A stretch of 53,366 bases of DNA from Akkermansia muciniphila. Lineage in GTDB: Bacteria > Verrucomicrobiota > Verrucomicrobiia > Verrucomicrobiales > Akkermansiaceae. Every line of letters starts with the position of its first letter. Positions within the stretch are counted from its first letter, which is position 1. Position numbers and translations under genes: made by a program. The stretch is from contig CAMDAD010000021.1 in NCBI GenBank assembly GCA_945888515.1, positions 1 to 53,366 on the forward strand. Reading direction: 5' to 3'. Under the pieces are notes generated by a model. The model saw only the letters and a program-made list of their open reading frames with translations. It was not told the DNA's origin and did not search any database. This document shows, piece after piece, positions 18,960 through 29,565 of the stretch.

Positions 18960-20258
18960 TCACGCGAACACCTGATCCACAGGCACGCCTTTATCGGCGA
19001 TCTTGAAGGGGCGTTTCGAGGGCGACATGATAACGAGATCATGTGGCAGGCCGACCGCTTTGGCGATGGTGGCGTTGAAGTCCTGCACCGTGACTGGATC
19101 CGCTTTGACCTTACCGCCGCTGGCATCGGTTTCGCCGTGCTTGTAACCGCCCTTGATGCCGCCACCGGCCAGCAGACAGGTGTAGGCGCTGGGGTGGTGA
19201 TCGCGGCCGTCCTTGTGCTCGGTTTTGATCTCAGGCGTGCGGCCAAACTCCGTCGCCACGACCACGAGCGTGTCCTTGAGTTTTCCGCGTTTGTCGAGGT
19301 CGGTGATGAGTGCCGCGTAGGCTTGGTCGAACTCCTTGCAGCGGCCTTCCACTGCGGTGAAATTATCGTAGTGCGTGTCCCAACCGCCGAGCTGCACCTC
19401 CACGAAGCGCACACCGTGTTCCACCAAACGCCGTGCCAACAGGCAGCCTTGCGCAAAGCGGCTGGTGCCGTAGAGGCTTTTGGTGGCGGCGGATTCCTCG
19501 TTCAGATTAAATGCCTTCAGATCCTTCGAGTTCATCAAACGGATCGCTTCCTGGTAGAGATCCTGGTAGGCTTGCACGTCGGCATTGGCGTAGCGACCGT
19601 GGAATTGTTTGTTCAGCTTGTCCGCGAGCGTGAGACGACGATCGAAATTTTCCTTCGACACATCGCTAACGCGTTTCGAGTCCTGCAAGCCTTCCTGTGG
19701 GCTGCCGATGGGAGCGGCGGAGTACTTCGCGCCGAAAAATCCACCCCCGGAGTGATCCGCAGGGGTATCGATCGAGACAAAGCCTGGGATTTCCTGATTG
19801 ATGCGACCGCCCAGTTTCATCACCCACGATCCTAGCGACGGATGCTTGATTGTACCACGCAAGTTGTAGCTCGTGTGCATCACATAAGCACCCTGTTCGT
19901 GCGCGCCTTGGATGGAGGTCATGGAATTGATCACCGCCACCTTATCCATGACCTTGGCCGTTTCTGGCAAGTAATGACCGAGCATGATGCCATCCGCCGC
20001 GCTGGCGATGGACTCGGTTTTGCCCATGACTTCCTTTTTCTTCGGCTTGGGATCGAAGGTGTCCACGTGGCTCATCCCGCCGGACATGAACAGATAAATG
20101 ACGTGCTTGGCCTTGGCGACATCGGAGGCGGAGGCGGGGGCCGCTTCAGCGATGCTGGCGCCCAACATCGGGAACAAATGCACACCGAGATAGGTGCGTG
20201 CCGCATTCGAGAGAAACTGGCGACGGGTGAATTCATCGGGTTTGTGGAATGAGTTCAT
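18960..20258 (-). CDS. DUF1501 domain protein with Tat signal
   Basis: This is a sulfatase-fold-like DUF1501 protein, a family very common in Planctomycetota and Verrucomicrobiota and normally encoded next to a DUF1549/DUF1553 protein. The frame is open to 20336, but the ATG at 20256-20258 gives MNSFHKPDEFTRRQFLSNAA, a twin-arginine signal with RRQFL, so this start is chosen (432 aa). Family features include HVIYLFMSGGMSHVDTFDPK after the signal, DTPADHSGGGFFGAKYSAAP, FVEVQLGGWDTHYDNF and VVVATEFGRTPEIK, the last giving the metal-ligand-like residues of alkaline-phosphatase-superfamily enzymes. The gene starts 31 nt after the DUF1549 stop, so it is the second gene of a two-gene operon. The substrate is not known; a role in processing sulfated or complex polysaccharides is often proposed but not shown here. 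Confidence 0.92.
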   Translation of the reverse strand: MNSFHKPDEFTRRQFLSNAARTYLGVHLFPMLGASIAEAAPASASDVAKAKHVIYLFMSGGMSHVDTFDPKPKKKEVMGKTESIASAADGIMLGHYLPETAKVMDKVAVINSMTSIQGAHEQGAYVMHTSYNLRGTIKHPSLGSWVMKLGGRINQEIPGFVSIDTPADHSGGGFFGAKYSAAPIGSPQEGLQDSKRVSDVSKENFDRRLTLADKLNKQFHGRYANADVQAYQDLYQEAIRLMNSKDLKAFNLNEESAATKSLYGTSRFAQGCLLARRLVEHGVRFVEVQLGGWDTHYDNFTAVEGRCKEFDQAYAALITDLDKRGKLKDTLVVVATEFGRTPEIKTEHKDGRDHHPSAYTCLLAGGGIKGGYKHGETDASGGKVKADPVTVQDFNATIAKAVGLPHDLVIMSPSKRPFKIADKGVPVDQVFA

Positions 20259-20289
20259 GGTGATAACAGAGTGAGTGGTGTAGTAAAAA

Positions 20290-22188
20290 TTATTGCAGGA
20301 AAAGGAATTCCGAGGACATGACGAGTGCGGAGACAATATTGCTCAGGCCTTCCTCGCCAGAGGCTTTGATTTCTTCTTTCATCCAGCCCATTTCCTCGAC
20401 ACTGGGCGGACGGTTGAGAATGGCGACGTAAATGCGTCTGATCTTTTCCTCATCGCTCTTCGCACCCTTGAGACCCTTGTAGAGGTGGGCATCGGGATTA
20501 TTGACAAGCTGGCGCTGCACGAAGCCGTTCATCAGCGAGAGCACTTGGCCGACGTTCGGCTCGCGGCTGGCACCTTCCACGACGTCGCGCTCGGACTGAC
20601 CGAATAGGTAGAGAAAATGCGAACGCGGGGCTGGTGAGGGCAATTCCGAGGCGCGGACTTGCGCGTCATTGTTGTAGGTTTTCACGGCATTCATGGCCAT
20701 CATGGAATCGCCCTCGGAGCCACCGCCGCCGCCGCTTTTCACTTCGGAAAGGAAGTTGGAAAAGTAATCGCGCACTGCTTTTTCCGATTTTAACGCGAGC
20801 ACTTCCTTGGAAAGTTGTGGCATGTTTTTCTTACCGACCAATACGGGACGACCATTCAGGTAAATGCGGTCATCGAGCGTGCGGGTGGGCTTTTGATCAG
20901 GATCGCCACCCGCGAGCGTAATCAGCGAATCCCAGATCTGCTCTGAGGTAAGGCGCTCGATTTTACGACCATGGAAGTCGTCGCCCGTTTCCACCGTCGA
21001 AGGATTCGGATTGGTCGCGAACTGGAAGGTTTTCGTCAGCATGAGCACATGCTGGAAAGAGCGCAGATCGTATTTTAGCTCCATCATGGTCTGCACCAAG
21101 TGTGCCATCAGTTCCGGCGATTGTGTTTCCTTGGCGGGGATGAATTCATCCACTGGCTCGTAGAAGCCTTTGCCCATGATCCGTTTCCACATGCGGTTGG
21201 CAATCACGGACGGAAACTGCTCGCCATTTTTGGTGGTGACCCAGTCGGCCAGTTGCTTGCGACCATCATTTTCGTTTTTGCTATCGGACATGCGCACGCC
21301 CTTGCCGAAGGGAGTCTTTGCGCCAACCATTTCGCCTGGCTGGGCATCGCGGTATTGATAATCAGAAGGCAGGCTGATGCGGCCTGCTCCCCCACCCGAG
21401 AGGCTCATGCCGTAGACTTTATCCCAGAGGATTTGAGCGGCGTTGTATTCTTGTCCCATGGCGCGGCGGTCATCGCGCAATTCATTCCACAAGGGAGACA
21501 TGTAGCGTTGATTGAGCGTGTCTTGACCGTGGGTAAAGGCGGCGAGCTGGTAGAAATCATGTCGCTCGGTTTTGCCGAAGGGGTCATCGTGGCACTGCGC
21601 GCACTCCATACGGGAACCAAGGAAAATGCGCATGGAATTGGCGAGGTTGTCGAGAGGCATGCCGCGATCACGCGTGTAGTAGCCCACCGCTGCCGTTTTT
21701 TGATCCCAGCCGTCACCCTCGGCCGAGAGCAGCGAGTGGGTGAACTGATCCCAAGGCAAGTTCTCCGTCATCGCCGTGCGCACCCAGTGCCGATACGGCT
21801 CATTGTTAGCGGTGCTACCCATGCGTCCATCTGCCAGACGCAACAAATCGAAGGCCCAGTTGGTCATGTGGCTGGAGTAGCCCTTCGAACGCAGTAGATA
21901 ATGCACCAGCTCCTCGCGTTTGGCAGGATCATCGATCTCCAAAAAGGCGCGACCCTCCTCCATCGTCGGAATTCTGCCCACGCTCACCAGAAAGGCGCGC
22001 CGCAGAAAGGTCGCATCGTCCGTGACCTGCGGCACCGGCAATTTTTTCTGACGATAAAAATTCGCCACCGCCTGATCGACTTTCAATGCAGCCTTTTTCA
22101 ACGCATCCAGCTCTTCTTTTTGGCCGGGTGATTCCACCGCCATAAGCAAACCGGGCAACAGAGCAACACAGAGCGCGATACATTTCAT
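20290..22188 (-). CDS. DUF1549/DUF1553 domain protein with c-type heme motif
   Basis: A Sec signal peptide (about residues 1-17) leads into a DUF1549 region (VANFYRQKKLPVPQ, then FLRRAFLVSVGRIPT). A heme c motif CAQCH sits in RMECAQCHDDPFGKTERHDF near residue 200. The DUF1553 part follows, with RKQLADWVTTKNGEQFPSVI and NRMWKRIMGKGFYEPVDEF, then a C-terminal segment ending in FLFLQ. The extra N-terminal PSCyt1 cytochrome found in larger family members is absent, so this 632-aa form is the shorter version. It is the first gene of the pair with DUF1501. Presumed location is periplasmic or cell surface; the function is unknown. The frame is divergent from moxR, with 187 nt between start codons. 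Confidence 0.92.
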   Translation of the reverse strand: MKCIALCVALLPGLLMAVESPGQKEELDALKKAALKVDQAVANFYRQKKLPVPQVTDDATFLRRAFLVSVGRIPTMEEGRAFLEIDDPAKREELVHYLLRSKGYSSHMTNWAFDLLRLADGRMGSTANNEPYRHWVRTAMTENLPWDQFTHSLLSAEGDGWDQKTAAVGYYTRDRGMPLDNLANSMRIFLGSRMECAQCHDDPFGKTERHDFYQLAAFTHGQDTLNQRYMSPLWNELRDDRRAMGQEYNAAQILWDKVYGMSLSGGGAGRISLPSDYQYRDAQPGEMVGAKTPFGKGVRMSDSKNENDGRKQLADWVTTKNGEQFPSVIANRMWKRIMGKGFYEPVDEFIPAKETQSPELMAHLVQTMMELKYDLRSFQHVLMLTKTFQFATNPNPSTVETGDDFHGRKIERLTSEQIWDSLITLAGGDPDQKPTRTLDDRIYLNGRPVLVGKKNMPQLSKEVLALKSEKAVRDYFSNFLSEVKSGGGGGSEGDSMMAMNAVKTYNNDAQVRASELPSPAPRSHFLYLFGQSERDVVEGASREPNVGQVLSLMNGFVQRQLVNNPDAHLYKGLKGAKSDEEKIRRIYVAILNRPPSVEEMGWMKEEIKASGEEGLSNIVSALVMSSEFLFLQ

Positions 22189-22251
22189 ACAATCCTTAGC
22201 CTAAACCGAGTATGAATTACGTCAATACCATTTTTTGGCATAAGAGAAAAA

Positions 22252-22264
22252 GGGAACGGTTCCC
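22252..22264. promoter_or_regulatory. Palindrome in the divergent promoter region DUF1549/moxR
   Basis: GGGAAC and GTTCCC flank a single G, making a perfect 13-bp palindrome 64 nt upstream of the DUF1549 start and 112 nt upstream of the moxR start. It sits in the only intergenic space between two divergent operons, so it could be an operator for one or both. No regulator is identified, and no clear -35/-10 pair could be placed around it. Confidence 0.3.
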
Positions 22265-22375
22265 CTCCCAGCGATTCCCTCCTCAACGATGGTTTCAAAT
22301 GGAGCCATCCGCGATGAATCGACGCCTAGCTGTATTTGCGAAAGATTCAAAAGGACCAACCGTATTGTTCGGGAT

Positions 22376-23383
<1,008 letters not shown>

Positions 23384-23388
23384 GACCC

Positions 23389-24318
23389 ATGTCCGATTCG
23401 CTCCAACTTCCCGACTGCATGAAGTTGCTCCCGCAGGAAACAATGGGAGTGATGAAGCGTCTCGAATGGTATGCCCGCAAACGCATGCTCGGCACTCTGA
23501 GCGGTCGGCATAGCTCGCCAGACAAAGGTTTTTCGGTGGAGTTCGCCGAGCATCGCGAGTATGCGCCCGGCGATGATCCGAAAAATCTCGACTGGAAGGT
23601 CATGGCGAAGAGCGACCGCCATGTCATCAAGCAATACATCGAGGAGACCAACCTGCGCGCGATGATGGTGGTAGATGTTTCCGGCTCCATGGCCTACACC
23701 GGCGAGGCGGCGGCGATGATCGATGGCGTGCGTCTCTCGAAATTGAGCTACGCGAAACATCTCGCGGCTGCCCTTTCCTATCTCTACATCAAGCAGGGCG
23801 ATGCCGTGGGGCTCGCGACCTTCGATCAGAAACTGCGTGGCTACGTACGCGCCGGCAGCCGTCCGAGCCAGGTGCGGCGCATTTTGCAAGAATTGCACGA
23901 TAGTCCCTCCGGCAAGGACACCGCCATGGGGCCAGTCTTGCATGAAGTCGCCGAGCGTATTCCCAAGCGCGGGTTGGTAGTGCTCATTAGCGATCTGTTA
24001 GATGATCCGGAGGCCATCATCGAGGCGCTCCATCACTTCGATTACCGCCAGCACGAGTTGGTGATTTTCCATCTGTTAGCCGAGGAGGAGCTGACCTTTC
24101 CTTTCAAGAGTTTCCAGCGCTTCCGCGACCTAGAAGGCGTGGAGGAAATGCTGCGCATTGATCCGCAAGCGGTGCGCGCGGCCTATCTGGAAAAACTGCG
24201 CGGCTTCGTCAAACGCATCGATACCGCCTGTGGCAAGATGCGTGCCGACTACGTCCCCGTGAACACGCGTACGCCGCTGCGCGATACCTTGCTGCGCTAT
24301 TTAGGAGGGAGGAAATAA
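23389..24318 (+). CDS. DUF58 domain protein (VWA-like)
   Basis: The DUF58 signature FAEHREYAPGDDPKNLDWK lies at residues 52-70, and a VWA-type metal-ion-dependent adhesion site begins DVSGSM at 96-101. The 309-aa length matches the family. No signal peptide or TM segment is seen, so it is probably cytoplasmic, as usual for DUF58 partners of MoxR. The ATG (23389-23391) comes 5 nt after the moxR stop. The 3' end contains a strong Shine-Dalgarno (GGAGGGAGG around 24304-24312) serving the next gene, whose ATG follows the stop codon directly. It probably works with the MoxR ATPase; the exact function is unknown for this family. Confidence 0.93.
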   Translation: MSDSLQLPDCMKLLPQETMGVMKRLEWYARKRMLGTLSGRHSSPDKGFSVEFAEHREYAPGDDPKNLDWKVMAKSDRHVIKQYIEETNLRAMMVVDVSGSMAYTGEAAAMIDGVRLSKLSYAKHLAAALSYLYIKQGDAVGLATFDQKLRGYVRAGSRPSQVRRILQELHDSPSGKDTAMGPVLHEVAERIPKRGLVVLISDLLDDPEAIIEALHHFDYRQHELVIFHLLAEEELTFPFKSFQRFRDLEGVEEMLRIDPQAVRAAYLEKLRGFVKRIDTACGKMRADYVPVNTRTPLRDTLLRYLGGRK

Positions 24319-27144
24319 ATGCTTTTTCTGCATCCATGGATGTTGCTCGGATTGGCGGCGGTAGGCCTGCCGATTCTGATCCACCTAGTACGACGTCAGG
24401 CGGCGAAGCCCATCGACTGGGGCGCGATGCGGTTTTTGTTCGATACCATTTCCGTGCGACGGCGCAAGATGGAATGGGAGGACCTGTTGCTGATGGCGGC
24501 GCGTTGTTTGCTCATGGCATTGCTGGCGCTGGCGCTGGCGCGGCCTTTCCTGACGCCGGATTCGCAAGTGCCGTGGATGTTTGTCTTGCCCGCAGCCCTG
24601 TTGGCCATCGCCTGCCTGGGAGCTTCCTTCGTGCTGAGTAGCCGCGGCCTGCGCTGGGGCCTGCGTGGATTCGGCGTGCTGTTGCTGCTTGCAGCCGCGG
24701 CCTTGGGATACTGGGAAAAGGAATTCAACCTGCGGCGCTTCGAGGCCAGCGGTCGACGCGATGTGGCGCTGGTGATCGATGCCTCAGCATCCATGGAGCT
24801 GACGCGCTCGGGCAAGTCTGTCTTCCAACTCGCAATCGAAGAGGCGAAACAACTGGTGACTGAGGCCCCGCGCGGCACGGCATTCGTCGTGATTTTAGGC
24901 GGACCTTCGCCCGAGGCAAAAACGGCATCGCCGCTCACGCATCGCGCCGATGTGTTAGGCGTGCTCGATGGCTTGCGTCCGCTCGGCGGCAGCTTCCGCG
25001 CGCATGAGGCGCTGGGCGTAGCGACGCTGGCACTCGCGCAGGGCAACAACACCTCGAAGGAAATCATCGTCTTCACCGATGCCCAGCGCAGCGGCTGGAG
25101 GCTCGATGATCCCAGTGCTTGGAAGACCCTGCAGCAATCGTGGCAAGGGCTGCCGACCGCACCAAAATTACTACTGCGAAGCTTCGGTGAACCGGAAACT
25201 TTCAGCAATGTCTCCTTAGCCTCCTGCATCAGTTCGCGCGCGGTGGTGGGCACGGACCGCGAAGTCGCTCTGCGCGTCGAAGTAGTCAATACGGGAAGTA
25301 ACGCAATCACTCCCGGCGCGATTTCGTTAGAAGTCGATCAGAAAAAAGTCGGCCAAAGCTCGGTAGGTATCTTGCTACCGGGTCAGCGCACGACGGTGGA
25401 ATTTCCGCATCATTTCACCCAGCCCGGATCGCACGTGGTGCGCGTCAACACCGAGGCGGCGGATGATCTGGCAGTGGACAATCGCATCGAGATGGTGCAG
25501 TGGGTGCAGCAGCGTCTGCCGATCTTGCTGGTCGATGGAAATCCGGCGGGTTCGTTTTTCGATCGCGCGGCGGGCTATACCGCGCTGGCGTTGGCTCCCT
25601 CGCTTTCAACGATTGCGGGCGATCGTGATGAGTCGAAATTTTTGATGGACCCGCGTGTGGTAGCGGCGGCACAACTCAAGCTCGATGACCTCGACGAAGC
25701 GCGTGTCATCGTGCTGGCCGATGTGCCGCGTTTGCCTGAAAATCTAGCGGTCGCTATCTCGTCGAAAGTAACAACAGGCACTGGCCTGATCGTGCTCGCC
25801 GGACCGCGTGTGGAGGCGGAATTTTACAATACTTGGAACAGCATGGATGGCGCCGTTTTACCGCTAACACTTGGCGAAGAAGCGACGGACGGGAAAGGGG
25901 TTTCGCCTGCCACGGCGACCTTCGTGCACGAATCGCTGGCGCTATTTGCCAAACGCAGCGATCTCTCGGACGCTCTGGTCAAGCGTTGGCGCAAAAGTGG
26001 CGGAGTCACCGAGCACGGCGTCCAGGCGGCGGCATTCAGCAATGGCGATGCGTTTCTCGCGACGAAAGCGTTAGGCAGCGGGCGCGTTCTGCTCAGCACC
26101 TGCGCCTTTGATGCCCGTGCGGGAAATCTCCCGGCGCGCCAAGCCTTTGTGCCTTTTGTTCACGAATGGATCGCATGGGCGGCGGGCACGGGAACGCAGT
26201 GGAATGTGGATTCGCTGTGGAGCCCCAGCGTGGCGTTGACCCAATCCAGCGGCGGACTGATGGGCTACTATACTCGTAGTAAAATCCGCGACTCACAGGA
26301 ACTGCTGCAGCGCGTGGACGCGGCGATCGATTTCGATTGGTCGCAATCTGCACCTGCGAAAAACCTTCCGCGCGATCAATACACCGTAACGTGGAAAGCG
26401 ACCTTATTACCCCCAGTGACGGGCGAGTATGTGTTTGAGGCGGAGGTGAACGATCAGCTTGGCATGACCATAGGAGGCGATACCACGTGGCGTTGGCAAG
26501 AAAACCAAAAGCCTAATGCGCGTATTTCGTTAGAAGCCGGAGAAGGACAGGAAGTGGAAATCCGCTACCAGCAGGAATGGGGCGCGGCTTATGCCAGACT
26601 CTATTGGACGACTCCGGCGGGCAAAAGGCAGCTGGTTCCCAGCTCGGCATGGATCCCCACGTTGCCGCCATCAGATCCAATGCGCGTCATCGATCCGTTA
26701 GGCCTGCCGCGTGAAGCGCAGTTGCGTGTGGGGCGGCGTGGACAGGAATTACAAATCGCTGGTCCAGCCATCCCCGGGATCTATCAAGTGACGGCCGATG
26801 TGCGCCTGGCGGAACTTTTGGAGGTGAAGCCCGCGAGCCTGCTGCCTGTGGCGGTGCGGCGCGACGCGGAGGAAAGCGTGTTTGCTGCGATGAACGAGGA
26901 GGACCTCGCGCTGATACGTGCGCACGGCGATTTGCTCTTGCCACAGTCGCTGACGGACATGCTGGCCGTCCTGCAGGGCAAGGGCTTTGGCCGCGAAATC
27001 GCCCGCTGGCTCGCCTTTGCCGCGGTAGCCTTTTTCCTGTTAGAAAGCGTGCTGGCGCGCTGGGTGGCGAAGTCGCGTCGCTCTGCCGAAGTCGTGCAGG
27101 TGGAGTTCGGCGAAAACACGGTATGGAGAGGAGGTCTGCGATGA
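24319..27144 (+). CDS. BatA-type membrane protein with VWA region and inserted PA14 domain (941 aa)
   Basis: Residues 1-80 form the BatA N-terminal module: LFLHPWMLLGLAAVGLPILI, then a basic stretch and a second TM. Two more TM segments lie near 85-135. A VWA-like region starts at RRDVALVIDASASMEL (about 150). Residues around 647-780 look like a PA14 domain: GLMGYYTRS, then RVDAAIDFDW, LLPPVTGEYVFEAEVND and RISLEAGEGQEVEIRYQQ, then WTTPAG, following the family order closely. A C-terminal TM (about 892-915, ARWLAFAAVAFFLLESVLA) anchors the protein, so the middle probably faces the periplasm. PA14 domains usually bind carbohydrate, which would make this a glycan-contacting member of the cluster. 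A copy of the dispersed 16-bp palindrome lies at the first PA14 codons. The start is set by the Shine-Dalgarno within the end of the DUF58 gene. Confidence 0.9.
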   Translation: MLFLHPWMLLGLAAVGLPILIHLVRRQAAKPIDWGAMRFLFDTISVRRRKMEWEDLLLMAARCLLMALLALALARPFLTPDSQVPWMFVLPAALLAIACLGASFVLSSRGLRWGLRGFGVLLLLAAAALGYWEKEFNLRRFEASGRRDVALVIDASASMELTRSGKSVFQLAIEEAKQLVTEAPRGTAFVVILGGPSPEAKTASPLTHRADVLGVLDGLRPLGGSFRAHEALGVATLALAQGNNTSKEIIVFTDAQRSGWRLDDPSAWKTLQQSWQGLPTAPKLLLRSFGEPETFSNVSLASCISSRAVVGTDREVALRVEVVNTGSNAITPGAISLEVDQKKVGQSSVGILLPGQRTTVEFPHHFTQPGSHVVRVNTEAADDLAVDNRIEMVQWVQQRLPILLVDGNPAGSFFDRAAGYTALALAPSLSTIAGDRDESKFLMDPRVVAAAQLKLDDLDEARVIVLADVPRLPENLAVAISSKVTTGTGLIVLAGPRVEAEFYNTWNSMDGAVLPLTLGEEATDGKGVSPATATFVHESLALFAKRSDLSDALVKRWRKSGGVTEHGVQAAAFSNGDAFLATKALGSGRVLLSTCAFDARAGNLPARQAFVPFVHEWIAWAAGTGTQWNVDSLWSPSVALTQSSGGLMGYYTRSKIRDSQELLQRVDAAIDFDWSQSAPAKNLPRDQYTVTWKATLLPPVTGEYVFEAEVNDQLGMTIGGDTTWRWQENQKPNARISLEAGEGQEVEIRYQQEWGAAYARLYWTTPAGKRQLVPSSAWIPTLPPSDPMRVIDPLGLPREAQLRVGRRGQELQIAGPAIPGIYQVTADVRLAELLEVKPASLLPVAVRRDAEESVFAAMNEEDLALIRAHGDLLLPQSLTDMLAVLQGKGFGREIARWLAFAAVAFFLLESVLARWVAKSRRSAEVVQVEFGENTVWRGGLR
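26266..26281. repeat. TACTA-N6-TAGTA palindrome, copy 5 (inside a coding region)
   Basis: TACTATACTCGTAGTA encodes part of GYYTRSK at the very start of the PA14-like domain. The five-base arms are perfect, and the inner YR steps fit the consensus of the other copies. Its position at a domain boundary is notable, but it could also be a chance product of Tyr-Tyr-Thr-Arg-Ser codons. Confidence 0.5.
27129..27135 (+). promoter_or_regulatory. Shine-Dalgarno that decides the start at 27141
   Basis: GAGGAGG at 27129-27135 lies 5 nt before the ATG at 27141. It therefore favours that codon over an earlier in-frame ATG at 27123, which has no such site. The start overlaps the preceding stop codon (ATGA), suggesting translational coupling. 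Confidence 0.65.
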
Positions 27145-29552
27145 AATTGTTGGTGCGTTTGGTGACAGTGTTTCTCGGGGTGTGGGCGATTCTTTTCGGA
27201 CTGTCGCATGTGATCCGCATCGCGCCGACCTGGCCGCTGTGGGCCCCTGCTCTGGCATTTTCGTTAGGCTGGCAGTTGTTGGTTTTTCTCACCCGCTATG
27301 AGCGCGGCGCGGTGAGCCAAACTCGCGCGCGCTGGATGCTGATCCTGCGCGGCACGGCACTGGTGTTGCTCCTATGGATGTTGATCGAGCCAACGTGGGT
27401 GCGCAAGGTGACACAGGAACGCCAGCGGCAAATCATGGTGATGGTAGATGATTCGGCATCGATGCACTTGCAAGACGATGGCGCCGCAGCCACGCGCACG
27501 GCACTGGCGCAGCAGGCACTCGCCGATGCGAAAATCATCGAGTCGCTGGAGCAAAACAGCAAGGTGCGTACGGTTCATTTTGCCCGCAGCGTGCGCGAGG
27601 GCGAAACACGCATGCCGGATGGTTGGTCGGACGCGACGGACCTAGCCTCCGCGCTGGGTCACGCGCTCGAGCAAATCCCACCAGATGAACTGGCGGGCGT
27701 GGTGCTCTTGAGCGATGGCCGCCACAACCGCCCGGATCGGGTAGAGGACATCGCGCGGCGTTTCGGTATCCTCGATGCTCCCGTCGGCATCATCGGCATC
27801 GGCAGCGCCACGCCTCCGCGCGATGCGGCAATCGTTTCCGTGGATGCTCCCGAGGCCATCCATCTGGGCGACCGCATGCGTGTGAGTGCGAAGGTGAAAT
27901 TCGATGGCTACAAGGGCCAGAAGGCGAAAGTTCTTCTGCGGCGCGGCGAAAAAACTCTCGAAGAGCGCGAGATCACCATCCCGCAGGATCACCACCGCGA
28001 GGAGTTGCGTTTTGTGCATTTGCCGGAAGAAGGCGGAGTCGGGGAATACCGCATCGAGATCGCCAATCTCGGCAACGAGCGCTTCGCTGATAACAATCAA
28101 TGGGATTTCGAAACATCCATCACGGATGCGCGCACCAATGTTTTGTTAGTCGACAGCCATCCACGCTGGGAGTTCCGCTACCTACGCAATTTGTTTTATG
28201 GTCGCGATAAGTCGGTGCACTTGCAGTCGGTACTGTTGCATCCGGATCAGATCGCGGGACAGCAGGTGGAGCCAGTGGCGGCATCGGCATCACGCCCCTT
28301 CGGGGAAGCGCAGGCGACACAACTGCCGACCAGCGAAGAAGAGTGGCGGAAATTTGATGTGATCATCCTCGGCGATGTGGAAGCGGAAGCGCTCGATGCC
28401 GCGACGTGGAACATCATTTCTCGCTGCGTCAATGAGCGCGCGGCCCTGCTGGTGCTGATCGCCGGACCTCGCGCCATGCCGCATGCGCTGGTCGCGGAAG
28501 AGGCGCGCGCGCTGGTGCCGGCGGAGCTCGATTGGGGAGCACGCGAGTATTTCACGGACCAGCAAAAATCCTTCCGCTGGCAGCTCACCGCCGAGGGACA
28601 GCGTCATCCCGTGACCCAGCAGAGCATTGGTGAGGAAAGCAATGAGGAGCTGTGGGCAGGGTTTGCAGAACTCTCGTGGCGTCACCCGATCACCGACGTG
28701 AAGGCGGGTGCGGAAATTTTGCTCACACAGGCACCATCACGCAGTTCCAGCGCAGTGAACGCCACCGCAGATCTCAATCGGGCGCTCGCCGATCTTGCCA
28801 AACGCCGCCAGCAAGAAGTGGAATCCGCACTGCTGGTGACGCGTCAGACGGGCAAAGGAAAAGTCGCCCTGCTGTTGACCGATCGCACCTGGCGGCTGCG
28901 CGAAGGAGCCGGCGATGTCTATCACCACCGCTTGTGGGGAAATCTCGTGCGTTGGGGCGCGGGACCGCAGTTGCGCGCGGGTGCGCAGCAGGCTCGCATG
29001 GGGACAGATCAGTTGACTTACACCCCGGATGATCCGATCACCGTGACGACCCGCTTACGCGATGCCACGCTGGCACCAGTGAGCCAAGCGACATTGCAAG
29101 CGGAAGTGCTGCAAGACGGCGTGGTGCTGCGCAGTGTGCCGATGCGGGAATTGCCGGAATCGAACGGTCTCTACGAGGCGGCACTGCCTTCGTTAGAAAA
29201 GGCCGGACGTTACGAAATCCGCGTGCAAGGGCCGCAAGTCACGCAGGCTATGCTAGCAGAGGGTGGCAAGGATTTGCAGACCAGCATCCGCGTAGTGGGA
29301 TCGCGCGGACCGGTGGAACTGGCCGACACCACCTTGCATCTACCACTCTTGGAAACCATCGCCAGCCTTTCCGGTGGCAAGGTCGTGCGCCCCGAACAAG
29401 CCGCCGACCTCCTGCCCTTGTTCCTTCGCAACAAAGCGGAAAAGGAGGAGATTCGTGAAATTTCATTGTGGGATCAGTGGATGGTATTAGCATTGCTACT
29501 GATCGTTTTATCAGCCGAATGGGTGATCCGTCGTGGTGCTGGTCTACCCTAA
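27141..29552 (+). CDS. Membrane VWA-type protein of the MoxR/Bat cluster (803 aa)
   Basis: Three TM segments at the N-terminus (about 5-24, 31-50 and 64-84) precede a region starting RQIMVMVDDSASMHLQDDGA, a VWA-like metal site (DxSxS). Next come VVLLSDGRHNRPDRVEDIAR and a series of beta-sandwich-like segments. A glutamine-amidotransferase-like or Rossmann segment around residues 330-460 includes NVLLVDSHPRWEFRYLRNLF and is typical of large VWA proteins in PVC MoxR clusters. A single C-terminal TM (about 779-798, WMVLALLLIVLSAEWVI) ends the protein. It overlaps the BatA-like gene by 4 nt and is followed 13 nt later by the coiled-coil protein. It is probably part of an envelope complex serviced by the MoxR ATPase; no enzymatic activity is evident. 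Confidence 0.88.
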   Translation: MKLLVRLVTVFLGVWAILFGLSHVIRIAPTWPLWAPALAFSLGWQLLVFLTRYERGAVSQTRARWMLILRGTALVLLLWMLIEPTWVRKVTQERQRQIMVMVDDSASMHLQDDGAAATRTALAQQALADAKIIESLEQNSKVRTVHFARSVREGETRMPDGWSDATDLASALGHALEQIPPDELAGVVLLSDGRHNRPDRVEDIARRFGILDAPVGIIGIGSATPPRDAAIVSVDAPEAIHLGDRMRVSAKVKFDGYKGQKAKVLLRRGEKTLEEREITIPQDHHREELRFVHLPEEGGVGEYRIEIANLGNERFADNNQWDFETSITDARTNVLLVDSHPRWEFRYLRNLFYGRDKSVHLQSVLLHPDQIAGQQVEPVAASASRPFGEAQATQLPTSEEEWRKFDVIILGDVEAEALDAATWNIISRCVNERAALLVLIAGPRAMPHALVAEEARALVPAELDWGAREYFTDQQKSFRWQLTAEGQRHPVTQQSIGEESNEELWAGFAELSWRHPITDVKAGAEILLTQAPSRSSSAVNATADLNRALADLAKRRQQEVESALLVTRQTGKGKVALLLTDRTWRLREGAGDVYHHRLWGNLVRWGAGPQLRAGAQQARMGTDQLTYTPDDPITVTTRLRDATLAPVSQATLQAEVLQDGVVLRSVPMRELPESNGLYEAALPSLEKAGRYEIRVQGPQVTQAMLAEGGKDLQTSIRVVGSRGPVELADTTLHLPLLETIASLSGGKVVRPEQAADLLPLFLRNKAEKEEIREISLWDQWMVLALLLIVLSAEWVIRRGAGLP

Positions 29553-29565
29553 CCGATATTGCCTT

